Source: Clostridia bacterium
GTDB taxonomy: Bacteria; Bacillota; Clostridia; Christensenellales; Aristaeellaceae
Direction of reading: 5' to 3'
DNA: 64,000 bases
Assembly: GCA_017431005.1 (NCBI GenBank)
Contig: JAFRLY010000045.1
Span: forward strand, 1 to 64,000
Shown: positions 51,259 through 61,990 of the stretch, piece after piece
How positions within the stretch are numbered: position 1 is the stretch's first letter
Layout of the letters: each line of letters begins with the position of its first letter
Position numbers and translations under genes: made by a program
Notes under the pieces: model-generated
What the model saw: the letters and a program-made list of their open reading frames with translations, nothing else
Told to the model about the DNA's origin: nothing
Databases searched by the model: none

Positions 51259-52308
51259 TTACTGCTTTTCCGCCGCGATCCGCCGCGCCTCCCGTATCAG
51301 GATTTCCGCCAGATCGCCCTCCACCTTCCGGGGCTCCTCACCCCGTACAAACAGTGCCCCGCCGGTTTTTCCCCCGGCGATGCCGACATCTGCCTCCCGG
51401 GCTTCTCCCGGGCCGTTGACGACGCACCCCATCACCGCCACAGTCAGGGGTACCGTCAGATCCTTCAGGGCTTCCTCCACCTTCCGGGCGATTTCAGCCA
51501 CGGGCACACAGGTTCTGCCGCAGGTGGGGCACGCAATCAGCTGCGGTCCGCGGATCCGCAGGTTCAGCGCCCTCAGGATATCCCAGGCGGCAGCCGCTTC
51601 CGGAAGCGGATCGCCGCTCAGGCTGACGCGGATGGTCTCTCCGATGCCGTCCAGCAGCAGAGCGCCGATACCGATCGCGCTTTTGACCGTTCCCTGGCCC
51701 GGAAGGCCGGCCTCTGTTACGCCCACATGCAGCGGATAATCACAGCGCTGCCTTGCCAGTCTGTAGGCATCCACCGTCAGCCGGACGTCACTGCTCTTCA
51801 TGCTCAGCACGACATCCTCAAAGCCGGCCTTCTCCAGCAGCCTTGCGTGGCCCAGTGCGCTTTCCACCAGCGCCTCTGCCGTCGGCCCGCCGTACCGGGC
51901 AAGCAGATCCTTCTCAACCGAGCCGCTGTTGACGCCGATCCGGATCGGAATATGATGCGCCCTGGCACAGTCAGCCAGCTTCCGCACCCGGTCCTCTCCG
52001 CCGATGTTCCCGGGATTGATCCGCAGCTTCGCAATGCCGTTCTCCGCGGCCTGAATGGCCAGCAGATAATCGAAATGGATATCCGCCACCAGGGGCACAG
52101 GGCTTCCGTCCACCAGGGTACGCACAGCCCTGGCGCATGCTTCATCATAGACGCTGACGCGCACAATGTCACAGCCGGCATCCGCCAGTGCCCGGATCTG
52201 TGCCAGTGTGGCCTCCGTATTCCGCGTATCCGTGTTGGTCATGCTCTGCACCCAGACCGGATTTCCGCTTCCCAGCGTCAGGTTACCGACAGATACATTC
52301 CGTGTCAT
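51259..52308 (-). CDS. ispG: 4-hydroxy-3-methylbut-2-enyl diphosphate synthase
   Basis: 349 residues from ATG 52308; the TTG at 52326 is rejected because the GGGGG site lies between. TIM barrel start VSVGNLTLGSGNPVWVQSMT; [4Fe-4S] ligands in IACPTCGRTC and VMGCVVNGPGEA. IspG performs the sixth step of the MEP isoprenoid pathway, using reduced ferredoxin or flavodoxin. It is in the same operon as dxr (second step) and uppS, which uses the product. Confidence 0.97.
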   Translation of the reverse strand: MTRNVSVGNLTLGSGNPVWVQSMTNTDTRNTEATLAQIRALADAGCDIVRVSVYDEACARAVRTLVDGSPVPLVADIHFDYLLAIQAAENGIAKLRINPGNIGGEDRVRKLADCARAHHIPIRIGVNSGSVEKDLLARYGGPTAEALVESALGHARLLEKAGFEDVVLSMKSSDVRLTVDAYRLARQRCDYPLHVGVTEAGLPGQGTVKSAIGIGALLLDGIGETIRVSLSGDPLPEAAAAWDILRALNLRIRGPQLIACPTCGRTCVPVAEIARKVEEALKDLTVPLTVAVMGCVVNGPGEAREADVGIAGGKTGGALFVRGEEPRKVEGDLAEILIREARRIAAEKQ

Positions 52309-52332
52309 GTTTTTGCCCCCATCCAATCAGTA

Positions 52333-53406
52333 TTACCTTCCGAACAGCCGCATAACGTCTTTGAACGTGAAGAAAATCAACACGCCGAAGAGCAGCACCA
52401 TCCCGGCCAGATGCACCATGGCCTCCTTTTCCGGAGGAATCGGCTTCCGGCGGATCAGCTCCAGCAGGCAGAAAACCAGCCGGCTGCCGTCAAGCCCCGG
52501 GATCGGCAGCAGGTTCATCAGCCCAAGGTTGATGGAAATCAGAGCCAGCAGCTGTACAAAAGCGCTGAATCCTCCCTCCCGCACTTCCGAGGAAACCATG
52601 GAAACAATTCCCACCGGCCCGGCTGTCTGATCCAGCCCTTCTCCCTTGGTCACCAGATCCTTCAGGGACCTCAGAATCGCCCCGGAAGCATTCACGCACA
52701 GTTCCCATGCGCTTTGTGCCGCCCCGGCGAACCCGACAGCCTGCTGTTCTGTCCGGTAGGTCCCGCCGATCATGACGCCGATACGCATCTTCTGCTCCTG
52801 CTCATCCCATACGGGCGTCAGGGTAAGATGCAGGATCTCCTCTCCCCGCTGCACCGTCAGATTCATGGGGCCGTCCTTTTCCTGCCATTCGGAAATGCTT
52901 TCCAGCAGGGTTTCCATGGTACCGTCCAGCATGTTCTTTCCGTTGATTTCCGCAATCCGGTCTCCGCTCTGCAGTCCGGCGGAGTGGGCCGGTCCGGCAG
53001 CCATAACCTCCGCGATCACAGGATCCACGCCGGTGGCTACGGTCACACCGTTTGCCCAGTAAAAGCCGAACGCCACCAAAAAGGCCAGAATGAAGTTCAT
53101 TCCCGGCCCCATCAGAATCGTCAGCATCCGCTTCCACAGCTTCTGTTTTGAAAAGCAGCGCGGATCATCCCTGCTGACGCCGGACGTATCGTCCTCCCCG
53201 TAAAAGGCGCAGTATCCGCCCAGGGGAACCGCCCGGATCGCAAAGGTGGTTTCATGCTTCCTGCTTTTCCACCCGATCAGCTTCGGCCCGAAACCCACCG
53301 AGAATTCAGAAACCTGAATGCCCGTTGCCCGGGCCGCCCAGAAATGTCCTCCTTCATGGACAACAATCAGAATTGCCAGCAGCAGTATCGCCAGCAGTAT
53401 ATACAC
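52333..53406 (-). CDS. rseP: RseP-type site-2 intramembrane metalloprotease
   Basis: 357 residues from GTG 53406, GAGGG upstream. The first membrane helix carries the zinc motif VVHEGGHFWAA (HExxH), a PDZ domain occupies the middle (GPAHSAGLQSGDRIAEINGK), and the second catalytic motif NLLPIPGLDGSR (LDG) is near residue 305. It cleaves anti-sigma factors or leftover signal peptides within the membrane. It has the usual position between dxr and ispG. Confidence 0.97.
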   Translation of the reverse strand: MYILLAILLLAILIVVHEGGHFWAARATGIQVSEFSVGFGPKLIGWKSRKHETTFAIRAVPLGGYCAFYGEDDTSGVSRDDPRCFSKQKLWKRMLTILMGPGMNFILAFLVAFGFYWANGVTVATGVDPVIAEVMAAGPAHSAGLQSGDRIAEINGKNMLDGTMETLLESISEWQEKDGPMNLTVQRGEEILHLTLTPVWDEQEQKMRIGVMIGGTYRTEQQAVGFAGAAQSAWELCVNASGAILRSLKDLVTKGEGLDQTAGPVGIVSMVSSEVREGGFSAFVQLLALISINLGLMNLLPIPGLDGSRLVFCLLELIRRKPIPPEKEAMVHLAGMVLLFGVLIFFTFKDVMRLFGR

Positions 53407-53457
53407 ATTCCATGCCCTCTTTCTCCTGCGCAGTGACCCGGCAGTCCGTCACATTGC

Positions 53458-54585
53458 TTATTGCATGCGCCTGGCCAGCCGGTCCGCTTCCCAGATTTCC
53501 TCCAGGCAGTCCGCCTTCAGCCCGGCCAGACGGTTCAGCGCGCGGTCCACCCGCTCCGCGATCTGTCCGAAGGTAATCTCGCCTCTCAGGAAGGCTGCGT
53601 TCGCCTCCTCATTGGCGCTGTTGAACACGGTGCAGGCTGCGCCGCTGGCCCGCAGGCATTCCCGCGCCATCCGCAGCGCCGGGAATTTATCCGGATCCGG
53701 CTTTTCAAAGGTCAGTTTCCCCAGAGCAAACAGATCCGGAGCGGCAACACCGGTTTCCATCCGCCGCGGATAGCTCATGGCATATCCGATCGGCACCCGC
53801 ATATCCGGCGCTCCCAGCTGCGCCAGCACAGCGCCGTCCCTGAACTGAACGGCTGAATGCACAATGCTTTCAGGATGCACCACCACTTCAATCCGATCCT
53901 CCGGCATATCAAACAGCCACCGCGCTTCCATAATTTCCAGCCCTTTATTGAACATGCTGGCGGAATCAACGGTAATCTTGGCTCCCATATTCCAGTTGGG
54001 ATGGCGCAGCGCCTCCTCCCGGGTGGCCCGGGCGATACGTTCCTTATCCCATGTGCGGAAGGGGCCTCCGCTGGCTGTAAGCAGAATCTTTTCAGCACGG
54101 TTGGGTCCTGCCCCCTGCAGACACTGGAAAATGGCGCTGTGCTCACTGTCAACCGGCAGCAGGGTAATGCCTTTCCTGGCAGCCAGATCCATCACCAGAT
54201 GGCCGCCGGTAACCAGCGCTTCCTTATTTGCCAGCAGAACCTGCCTTCCCGCCTCCAGTGCGTCCATCACGCTCTGCAGTCCGGCAATTCCCACAATGCT
54301 GACCAGAACCTGATCCGCCCCGATCTCTGCCGCAGCAGCATGCAGGGCTTCCTTTCCGCTCAGCCAGCGGCAGAAGCGCAGATCCTCCGGGATTTCCTCC
54401 GGCCGGATTCCTTCTGTCAGCCCCGCCATCTCCGGTCTGAATTCCCTGACCTGCTCAAACAGCTTTTCCCGCTGGCTTCTGGCTGTCAGCGCGGAAACCG
54501 TGTACTCGTCCGGATGACGTCTGCAGATGTCCAGTGCCTGGGTTCCGATGGATCCGGTGGATCCCAGAATAGCGATTCGTTTCAT
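53458..54585 (-). CDS. dxr: 1-deoxy-D-xylulose-5-phosphate reductoisomerase
   Basis: 375 residues. NADPH loop ILGSTGSIGTQALDI; active-site flap and metal-binding stretch LLPVDSEHSAIFQCL; HPNWNMGAKITVDSASMFNKG; VHPESIVHSAVQF. It commits to the MEP pathway by turning DXP into MEP. RBS AGAGGA. It is complete and of normal length. Confidence 0.98.
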   Translation of the reverse strand: MKRIAILGSTGSIGTQALDICRRHPDEYTVSALTARSQREKLFEQVREFRPEMAGLTEGIRPEEIPEDLRFCRWLSGKEALHAAAAEIGADQVLVSIVGIAGLQSVMDALEAGRQVLLANKEALVTGGHLVMDLAARKGITLLPVDSEHSAIFQCLQGAGPNRAEKILLTASGGPFRTWDKERIARATREEALRHPNWNMGAKITVDSASMFNKGLEIMEARWLFDMPEDRIEVVVHPESIVHSAVQFRDGAVLAQLGAPDMRVPIGYAMSYPRRMETGVAAPDLFALGKLTFEKPDPDKFPALRMARECLRASGAACTVFNSANEEANAAFLRGEITFGQIAERVDRALNRLAGLKADCLEEIWEADRLARRMQ

Positions 54586-54624
54586 TCTTATCCTCTTTAT
54601 TCACTTTCCGTCAGGTCCGGTTTC

Positions 54625-55455
54625 TCACAAAGGCGCTCCAGCGGCGAAGAGGCGGTAGCAGTACATCAGCACCGCCATGAACAGCACGCTGTCCAGCCGG
54701 TCCAGCATTCCGCCGTGGCCCGGAAACAGGTTGGAAAAATCCTTGATTCCGCTGTGACGCTTGACAAGGGAGGCAAACAGATCGCCGATCTGTCCCGCAG
54801 CGCCGCCTGCCAGGCCAAGCAGCAGGTATTCCCACCACTGAGGCAGCTTCGCCAGCGTTGCCTCATTGCAGGCAAGCTGTGCGATGCCGCAGACAATCAT
54901 GGCCGCGGCGATACTGCCCGCCAGTCCTCCCAGGCTGCCGGAAATGGTCTTCTTCGGACTGACAGTGGGGCATAGCTTCGGTCCTCCCACCGCGCTGCCC
55001 ACAAACAGCGCAGCCATATCCCCTGTCAGCGGAACCGCGAATGTCAGGGACAGCAGGATCACCTCCACCGCCTTCTGATCTGCCAGGCTCATGGCGACAA
55101 GGCAAAGCCCGGGAAGCATCACTGTCAGCAGCGGCAGGGCGCTCATGCTCAGATCCGGCAGCTCCGGCTCCTTCCGGAAAAGAATGACCGTCACAATGAC
55201 AACCAGCGTCAGCGCCAGCAGCGGAACCATTGCCTTCGGCCCGAATGCCAGTGTTACCGGTACGGAGGCAGCCAGGAAAACCCATGTGGGCCAGCTGACC
55301 ACCCGGTGTCCCGCCGTCTGCAGCGCGTGGTATTCCTCCCAGACCGCAAACCCCGTGCAGACCAGGGTGGCCAGCGCCATGCACCAGCCCGGCAGCACCA
55401 GCATGATAACCAGCAGCAGAACCAGTAAGGCTCCGGTAATAATCCGTTGTTTCAT
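54625..55455 (-). CDS. cdsA: Phosphatidate cytidylyltransferase
   Basis: 276 residues, about eight membrane helices. The CDP-alcohol precursor signature is at the C-terminus: GDLFASLVKRHSGIKDFSNL, then FPGHGGMLDRLDS. It makes CDP-diacylglycerol from phosphatidate and CTP for membrane lipid synthesis. Its ATG overlaps the uppS stop by four bases (ATGA), so the two are translationally coupled. Confidence 0.97.
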   Translation of the reverse strand: MKQRIITGALLVLLLVIMLVLPGWCMALATLVCTGFAVWEEYHALQTAGHRVVSWPTWVFLAASVPVTLAFGPKAMVPLLALTLVVIVTVILFRKEPELPDLSMSALPLLTVMLPGLCLVAMSLADQKAVEVILLSLTFAVPLTGDMAALFVGSAVGGPKLCPTVSPKKTISGSLGGLAGSIAAAMIVCGIAQLACNEATLAKLPQWWEYLLLGLAGGAAGQIGDLFASLVKRHSGIKDFSNLFPGHGGMLDRLDSVLFMAVLMYCYRLFAAGAPL

Positions 55456-56243
55456 GGTGCCTCCATCTCCGTCTCATCATCAGCGGTCCGCCCGCCGAAG
55501 CGGCGGTCCCGTTTGCCGTATGCACCCAGCGCCTTGTCATACTCTGCCACAGTGAAATCCGGCCAAAGTGTTTCCGGAAAAACAAATTCCGCGTAGGCGT
55601 TCTGATACAGCAGGAAATTGCTCAGCCGCATTTCCCCGCTGGTGCGGATCAGCAGATCCACATCCGGCTGTCCCCTGGTGTACAGATGGTCCGCCAGCGT
55701 TTCCTCGGTAATACTTTCCGCCCGCAGCGTACCGTTCCGGACCAGCACGGCGATTTCCTGCGCAGCCTTCACGAGCTCTGCCCGTCCGCCGTAATTGATG
55801 GCAATGTTCAGCCGCAGTCCTGTGTTGTTCTGGGTACGGCGCTCCGCCTCCAGCAGGGTTTCCCGCTGTTTTTCCGGCAGTCTCCCCTTGTCTCCCAGAA
55901 TCAGGATCCTTACATTTTTCGCGTCCAGTTCGTCAATTTCCGACGCGAAAAAGTCCAGAATCAGCTGCATCAGCGCGGCCACTTCATCCTCAGACCGGTT
56001 CCAGTTCTCCGTGGAGAAGGCATACAGGCTCAGAGCTTCGATGCCCAGATCATCGGTATGGCGGATGATTTCCCGCAGCGTTTCCGTACCCTGCCGGTGC
56101 CCCTTGGATACGGACATTTTATGTTTCTTTGCCCAGCGTCCGTTTCCGTCCATAATGATCGCCACATGCCTGGGCAGCCGTTCCGGCGTTTTGGTTTCCG
56201 AAGCGTTTTTGCGCAGCAGGTTCAGCGCTGTTTTGACTTTCAT
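55452..56243 (-). CDS. uppS: Undecaprenyl diphosphate synthase
   Basis: 263 residues from ATG 56243 with GAGGA upstream; a TTG at 56267 lies in the hairpin before it. Cis-prenyltransferase motifs: HVAIIMDGNGRWAKKHKM with catalytic Asp, SVSKGHRQGTETL, LSLYAFSTENWNRS, and DLLIRTSGEMRLSNFLLYQ with EFVFPETLWPDF. It builds the lipid carrier for wall synthesis from farnesyl and isopentenyl diphosphates. Confidence 0.98.
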   Translation of the reverse strand: MKVKTALNLLRKNASETKTPERLPRHVAIIMDGNGRWAKKHKMSVSKGHRQGTETLREIIRHTDDLGIEALSLYAFSTENWNRSEDEVAALMQLILDFFASEIDELDAKNVRILILGDKGRLPEKQRETLLEAERRTQNNTGLRLNIAINYGGRAELVKAAQEIAVLVRNGTLRAESITEETLADHLYTRGQPDVDLLIRTSGEMRLSNFLLYQNAYAEFVFPETLWPDFTVAEYDKALGAYGKRDRRFGGRTADDETEMEAP

Positions 56244-56264
56244 TTCTGCATCCTCATCAACTGC

Positions 56265-56290
56265 CAAAACCCGCCGGCAGGCGGGTTTTG
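56265..56290 (-). terminator. Hairpin between frr and uppS (terminator or attenuator)
   Basis: Perfect 11-base stem CAAAACCCGCC/GGCGGGTTTTG with a four-base loop. The U-tract lies inside the stem and no extra U follows on the minus strand, so read-through into uppS is likely. Confidence 0.6.
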
Positions 56291-56323
56291 AGCCTTATAT
56301 AATCCTGAAGCAGCCCTGAAGCG

Positions 56324-56881
56324 TCAGACTTCCATGATTTCCTTTTCTTTTCTGGCGAAAATCTCATCCACGTCCTTGATCGCCTTGTCCGTGATCTTCT
56401 GCATGTTTTCTTCGGCGTCGCGCTGATCGTCCTCAGTAATTTCGCTGTTCTTCTTCAGCTTCTTGATCTGATCAATCGCGTCCCGGCGGATGGAACGAAT
56501 GGCCACCTTGGTTTCCTCCGCGCTCTTGGAAGCGACCTTTGTCAGATCCCTGCGGCGCTCCTCATTCAGCTCCGGGAAAACCAGCCGGATGATTTTTCCG
56601 TCGTTGGAAGGATTCAGTCCCAGATCGCTCTTCTGGATCGCCTTTTCAATCTGGGAAATCATTTTGGCTTCCCAGGGAGCGATTACCAGCAGCCGGGGTT
56701 CCGGAGAGGAAACATTGCCGACCTGAGGAATCGGTGTGGGTGTGCCGTAGTAATCCACCATGATCCGGTCCAGCAGCTGAGGATTGGCCCGGCCGGCCCG
56801 CAGTCCCATCATATCCCGCTCATACACCGCGCAGGATTTGGCCATTTTTTCCTTGGCTGTATTCAGAACGTCCTCCAACAT
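56324..56881 (-). CDS. frr: Ribosome recycling factor
   Basis: 185 residues from ATG 56881, AGGAGGG upstream (the TTG at 56887 is less likely). Typical RRF sequence: LRAGRANPQLLDRIMVDYYG, TPIPQVGNVSSPEPRLLVIA, LNEERRRDLTKVASKSAEET. It frees ribosomes after termination together with EF-G. In most relatives pyrH and tsf precede it; here they do not, and the upstream gene is a terminated GH51 gene. Confidence 0.98.
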   Translation of the reverse strand: MLEDVLNTAKEKMAKSCAVYERDMMGLRAGRANPQLLDRIMVDYYGTPTPIPQVGNVSSPEPRLLVIAPWEAKMISQIEKAIQKSDLGLNPSNDGKIIRLVFPELNEERRRDLTKVASKSAEETKVAIRSIRRDAIDQIKKLKKNSEITEDDQRDAEENMQKITDKAIKDVDEIFARKEKEIMEV

Positions 56882-56970
56882 TTGCAATCCCTCCTGTTTA
56901 ATTCAATCGCGCTTCACAACGCGCCTGTTTTCTGCGGTTATTATACCGGTTTTCACGGCCTTTGACAACA

Positions 56971-57012
56971 GAAAAATCCGGAGGGCGTTTCCCCTGCGGA
57001 AAGCGCCCTCCG
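56971..57012 (-). terminator. Intrinsic terminator after the GH51 gene
   Basis: CGGAGGGCG/CGCCCTCCG nine-base stem with a 16-base loop; on the minus strand it is followed by GATTTTTC. Confidence 0.82.
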
Positions 57013-57055
57013 TTTGTTTTGTCTTCTTCAGTTGTCGCTTCAGGCAGATCAGAGC

Positions 57056-58688
<1,633 letters not shown>

Positions 58689-58792
58689 TCTCTTTCCGGA
58701 TCATTTTCCGCCTTTTTTCTGATTGTCAGAACGTTTTTTCTCCGCGCCGCTGCTTTTGTTGTTTATGTGCTGTTCTTTTTCCCTGCCATGGC

Positions 58793-58821
58793 TTGACGAT
58801 CCGTACCGGCGGTGTTACTTT
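58793..58821 (+). promoter_or_regulatory. Predicted sigma-A promoter of the symporter gene
   Basis: TTGACG, 17-base spacer, TACTTT, 35 bases before the ATG at 58857. The 100 bases between this and the GH51 promoter show no further element. Confidence 0.55.
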
Positions 58822-58856
58822 TCTTCTTAGTTTTTTGTCAGAAAGGAATGATCTGT

Positions 58857-60407
58857 ATGGATCTTGTGATCAAGCTTGGCATGCTGCTGGTCTTTTTCGG
58901 TGTCATGGTCTATGTCGGCTTTTATTGCCGCAAGCATGCCACGGATGTGAACGGCTTCGTTCTGGGAGGCCGCAGCGTCGGTCCCTGGCTGACGGCTTTT
59001 GCCTACGGCACTTCCTATTTCTCCGCCGTCGTTTTCGTCGGCTATGCCGGTCAGTTCGGCTGGAAATACGGCATTGCCTCCACCTGGATCGGTATTGCCA
59101 ACGCTTTCCTGGGTTCCCTGCTGGCCTGGGCTGTGCTGGGCCGCCGCACCAGGATCATGACGCAGCATCTGGAATCGCACACCATGCCCCAGTTCTTCGC
59201 TTCGCGTTTTGATTCCTCTTCCCTGAAGATTATTGCCTCTGTCATTATCTTCATTTTCCTGATTCCCTATACAGCCTCCCTGTACAACGGCCTGAGCCGC
59301 CTGTTTGAGATGGCCTTCCATGTACCTTACGCCGCCTGCGTTATTGTCATGGCAATTCTGACCGGTGTGTATGTCATCGCCGGCGGATATATGGCCACCG
59401 CGGTCAACGATTTCATTCAGGGTATTATCATGCTGATCGGCATCGTGGCTGTCATTGGTGCAGTGCTGAACAGCAACGGCGGTTTCATGGCCTCTCTGAA
59501 CCGGCTTGCCCAGGTTTCGGATCCCGCTGTTTCCGAAACGCCCGGCATCTTCAATTCCTTCTTCGGTCCCGATCCCGTCAATCTGTTCGGCGTCATGATT
59601 CTGACCTCCCTGGGTACCTGGGGCCTGCCCCAGATGGTCCAGAAGTTCTACGCCATCAAGAGTGAGAAAGCCATTACCAAGGGCATGATCGTTTCCACCT
59701 TCTTTGCCACCGTGGTGGCCGGCGGCTGCTATTTCCTCGGCGGATTCGGCCGGCTCTTCTCCGACCAGGTGAACATCGCCGCTGACGGCTATGACGCTGT
59801 CATCCCCACCATGCTGTCCAACCTGACGCCCTTCCTGATCGCCATCGTTGTCATTCTGGTGCTCAGCGCGTCCATGTCCACCCTTTCCTCCCTGGTACTG
59901 ACCTCCTCCTCCACCCTGACTCTGGATTTCCTGAAGCCGATGATGAAAAAGGAAATGGATGAGAAGCGTCAGCTGGTCATCATGCGGGTGCTGATCGCTG
60001 TCTTCATCGCGATTTCCGCTGTCATCGCCATCTTCCAGTACACCTCGGGCAGCGCTTTCATCGCCCAGATGATGGGCATCAGCTGGGGCGCTCTGGCCGG
60101 CGCTTTCCTGGCCCCCTTCCTGTACGGTCTTTACTGGAAGCGCGCCACCAAGGTAGGATGTATTGCGAGCTTTGCGTTCTCCACTGTTGTGATGATCCTG
60201 AACGTCACCTCCCGTCCCGCCTTCCCGGCCCTGCTGCAGAGCCCCATTAACGCGGGCGCCTTCTGCATGCTGGCAGGCATGGTCATCGTTCCCCTGGTCA
60301 GTCTGATTTCCAAAGCGCCTGACCGGGCCAGAGTGGAACAGATCTTCTCCTGCTACGACCGCATGGTCACCGTCAAGGCCAAGGACGCGATCGAATCTGA
60401 GGAATAA
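58857..60407 (+). CDS. Sodium:solute symporter (SSS family)
   Basis: 516 residues from ATG 58857, AAAGGA upstream. About 13 membrane helices with the LeuT-type core: VNGFVLGGRSVGPWLTAFAY at helix 1, ASTWIGIANAFLGSLLAWAV, ITGVYVIAGGYMATAV-like LTGVYVIAGGYMATAVNDFI, and SASMSTLSSLVLTSSSTLTL carrying the Na2-site Ser residues. Substrates of the family include sugars, proline, pantothenate and organic acids. Placement divergent to the GH51 gene suggests arabinose or an arabino-oligosaccharide. Confidence 0.93.
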   Translation: MDLVIKLGMLLVFFGVMVYVGFYCRKHATDVNGFVLGGRSVGPWLTAFAYGTSYFSAVVFVGYAGQFGWKYGIASTWIGIANAFLGSLLAWAVLGRRTRIMTQHLESHTMPQFFASRFDSSSLKIIASVIIFIFLIPYTASLYNGLSRLFEMAFHVPYAACVIVMAILTGVYVIAGGYMATAVNDFIQGIIMLIGIVAVIGAVLNSNGGFMASLNRLAQVSDPAVSETPGIFNSFFGPDPVNLFGVMILTSLGTWGLPQMVQKFYAIKSEKAITKGMIVSTFFATVVAGGCYFLGGFGRLFSDQVNIAADGYDAVIPTMLSNLTPFLIAIVVILVLSASMSTLSSLVLTSSSTLTLDFLKPMMKKEMDEKRQLVIMRVLIAVFIAISAVIAIFQYTSGSAFIAQMMGISWGALAGAFLAPFLYGLYWKRATKVGCIASFAFSTVVMILNVTSRPAFPALLQSPINAGAFCMLAGMVIVPLVSLISKAPDRARVEQIFSCYDRMVTVKAKDAIESEE

Positions 60408-60427
60408 GCGAATTCCTGATGAAGCAC

Positions 60428-60466
60428 AGCAGGCTGCCCTCGTCTGAGAGCAGCCTGCTTCTTTTG
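60428..60466. terminator. Bidirectional terminator between symporter and fucosidase genes
   Basis: Perfect ten-base stem AGCAGGCTGC/GCAGCCTGCT with a 12-base loop, then TCTTTTG on the plus strand. Confidence 0.82.
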
Positions 60467-60482
60467 TCTTTCCGTAAACTTC

Positions 60483-61967
60483 TTACCGCAGCGTAACCCT
60501 GAACACAATCGGGTTTTCTCCGCCGACGGTCTTTGTCTGAATTTTCAGCCCGTCCTCTGTCTGTTCAAAAACGGGTTTCTCATCAAAGCCCAGTACATCC
60601 ACGTCATCCACAATACCGAAGAATACGGAGTCGGCCGTATGCGCCTTTCTGCCCAGGCTCCGGATCAGGATTTCTCCCTTTTCCGGATACCGCAGCGCGA
60701 TGGCGTACAGCTTTCCGTGATTGACCGTAAACCGGAAGTCCTCGGCTGTATAAACCTTGTCCTTCCCGTCGGTGAACTGACCCTGTTCCTGTTTGGTCGG
60801 ACCCTCCTGGGCATAGCGCCAGGGCCGGCTGCCGTAAATGGCTTCTCCGTTGGTCTTCAGCCACGCCCCGATGCTCTCGAGCACCTTCGTGTCCTCAGCT
60901 GAGATGGTGCCGTCTGCTTTCGGCCCTACATTCAGCAGCATCGTGCCGTTCTTGCTGACCACGTCCGCCAGATCGCACAGAATGCTCCAGGGCTTCTTGA
61001 AATCGTTTCCTTCCGTGTAGCACCAGGAATTCTTGGCAATCGCCGTATCCGTCTGCCAGGGGAAGGACTGAACCTCGGAGAACTGTCCCCGCTCAATATC
61101 CACAACGGCAGTGCCGAACATAAAAGCGTCATGCTTGTAGGCAATCAGGACCTCCTCGCCCCATTCAGCTGCCCTGTTGTAATAATACGCGGCAATCTTC
61201 TGCAGATAGGGCTTCGCAACCGCCTGCTGGATCCACCAGTCGAAGTACAGCTCATGGATGCGGTACCGGTCAATCAGCTCGCAGGTCCGGATCATCCAGT
61301 CGTTCAGGAATTCCTCCGTCGGCACGGGGGTGCAGAACAGGCTGTCCATATTCTCCGGCTGTTCCTTCACCGCAGGCCAGTAGAAATCTCCCAGCTTTTC
61401 CTCCGGCCGGATATCGCTGTCGAAGGAGCGGCCGCCGCCCATAAAGAACCAGTGCTCAATCCGGTGGGTGGAGGCGCCGTTCACCAGGCCGGCCTTTTTC
61501 ATTGCCGCCGTCAGCTCGCCCAGCGTGTCGCGCTTCGGGCCCATCTCCGCCGCGTTCCAGTGGGAAAGCTCGCTTTTGTACATCTGGAAGCCGTCGTGAT
61601 GCTCCGCCACCGGCACCACATACCGGGCGCCGGCCCGCTTAAACAGATCCACCCAGGCCGCGGGATCAAATTTCTCGGCTTTGAACATCGGGATGAAATC
61701 CTTGTAGCCGAATTCTTTCTGCGGTCCGTAGGTCTTCACGTGATGCTCAAATTCCCGCGTACCCTGCAGGTACATGTTCCGGGAATACCATTCGTTGGCA
61801 AAGGCGGGCACGCTGTAAATTCCCCAATGAATAAAAATGCCCAGCTTCGCATCCCTGAACCATTGGGGCGTCTGATGCTTTTCCAGGCTTTCCCAGTTCG
61901 CCTCATACGGTCCCTGTGCGATGACATCATCTATTTTCTTCAGCCAGGCTTTCTGGTCATACGCCAT
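60483..61967 (-). CDS. GH29 alpha-L-fucosidase
   Basis: 494 residues, no signal peptide. GH29 pattern: FRDAKLGIFIHWGIYSVPAF, VVPVAEHHDGFQMYKSELS, ELYFDWWIQQ with the predicted nucleophile Asp 243, and GTMLLNVGPKADGTI near residue 345. A C-terminal sandwich domain completes it. It releases L-fucose from imported oligosaccharides (xyloglucan, pectin or host glycans). It starts 23 bases after the uxaA stop and so belongs to the uxaB-uxaA transcript. Confidence 0.93.
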   Translation of the reverse strand: MAYDQKAWLKKIDDVIAQGPYEANWESLEKHQTPQWFRDAKLGIFIHWGIYSVPAFANEWYSRNMYLQGTREFEHHVKTYGPQKEFGYKDFIPMFKAEKFDPAAWVDLFKRAGARYVVPVAEHHDGFQMYKSELSHWNAAEMGPKRDTLGELTAAMKKAGLVNGASTHRIEHWFFMGGGRSFDSDIRPEEKLGDFYWPAVKEQPENMDSLFCTPVPTEEFLNDWMIRTCELIDRYRIHELYFDWWIQQAVAKPYLQKIAAYYYNRAAEWGEEVLIAYKHDAFMFGTAVVDIERGQFSEVQSFPWQTDTAIAKNSWCYTEGNDFKKPWSILCDLADVVSKNGTMLLNVGPKADGTISAEDTKVLESIGAWLKTNGEAIYGSRPWRYAQEGPTKQEQGQFTDGKDKVYTAEDFRFTVNHGKLYAIALRYPEKGEILIRSLGRKAHTADSVFFGIVDDVDVLGFDEKPVFEQTEDGLKIQTKTVGGENPIVFRVTLR

Positions 61968-61990
61968 TTATATTCGCTCCTTCGTTTTTC

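Noticed and set aside
47791-53151. Very long open frame on the plus strand (about 1786 codons) opposite polC, ispG and rseP
   Set aside because: It lies entirely antisense to three conserved genes, its product is rich in His, Arg, Gln and Pro with no domain pattern, and it has no ribosome binding site. It results from the third-position bias of the real genes.
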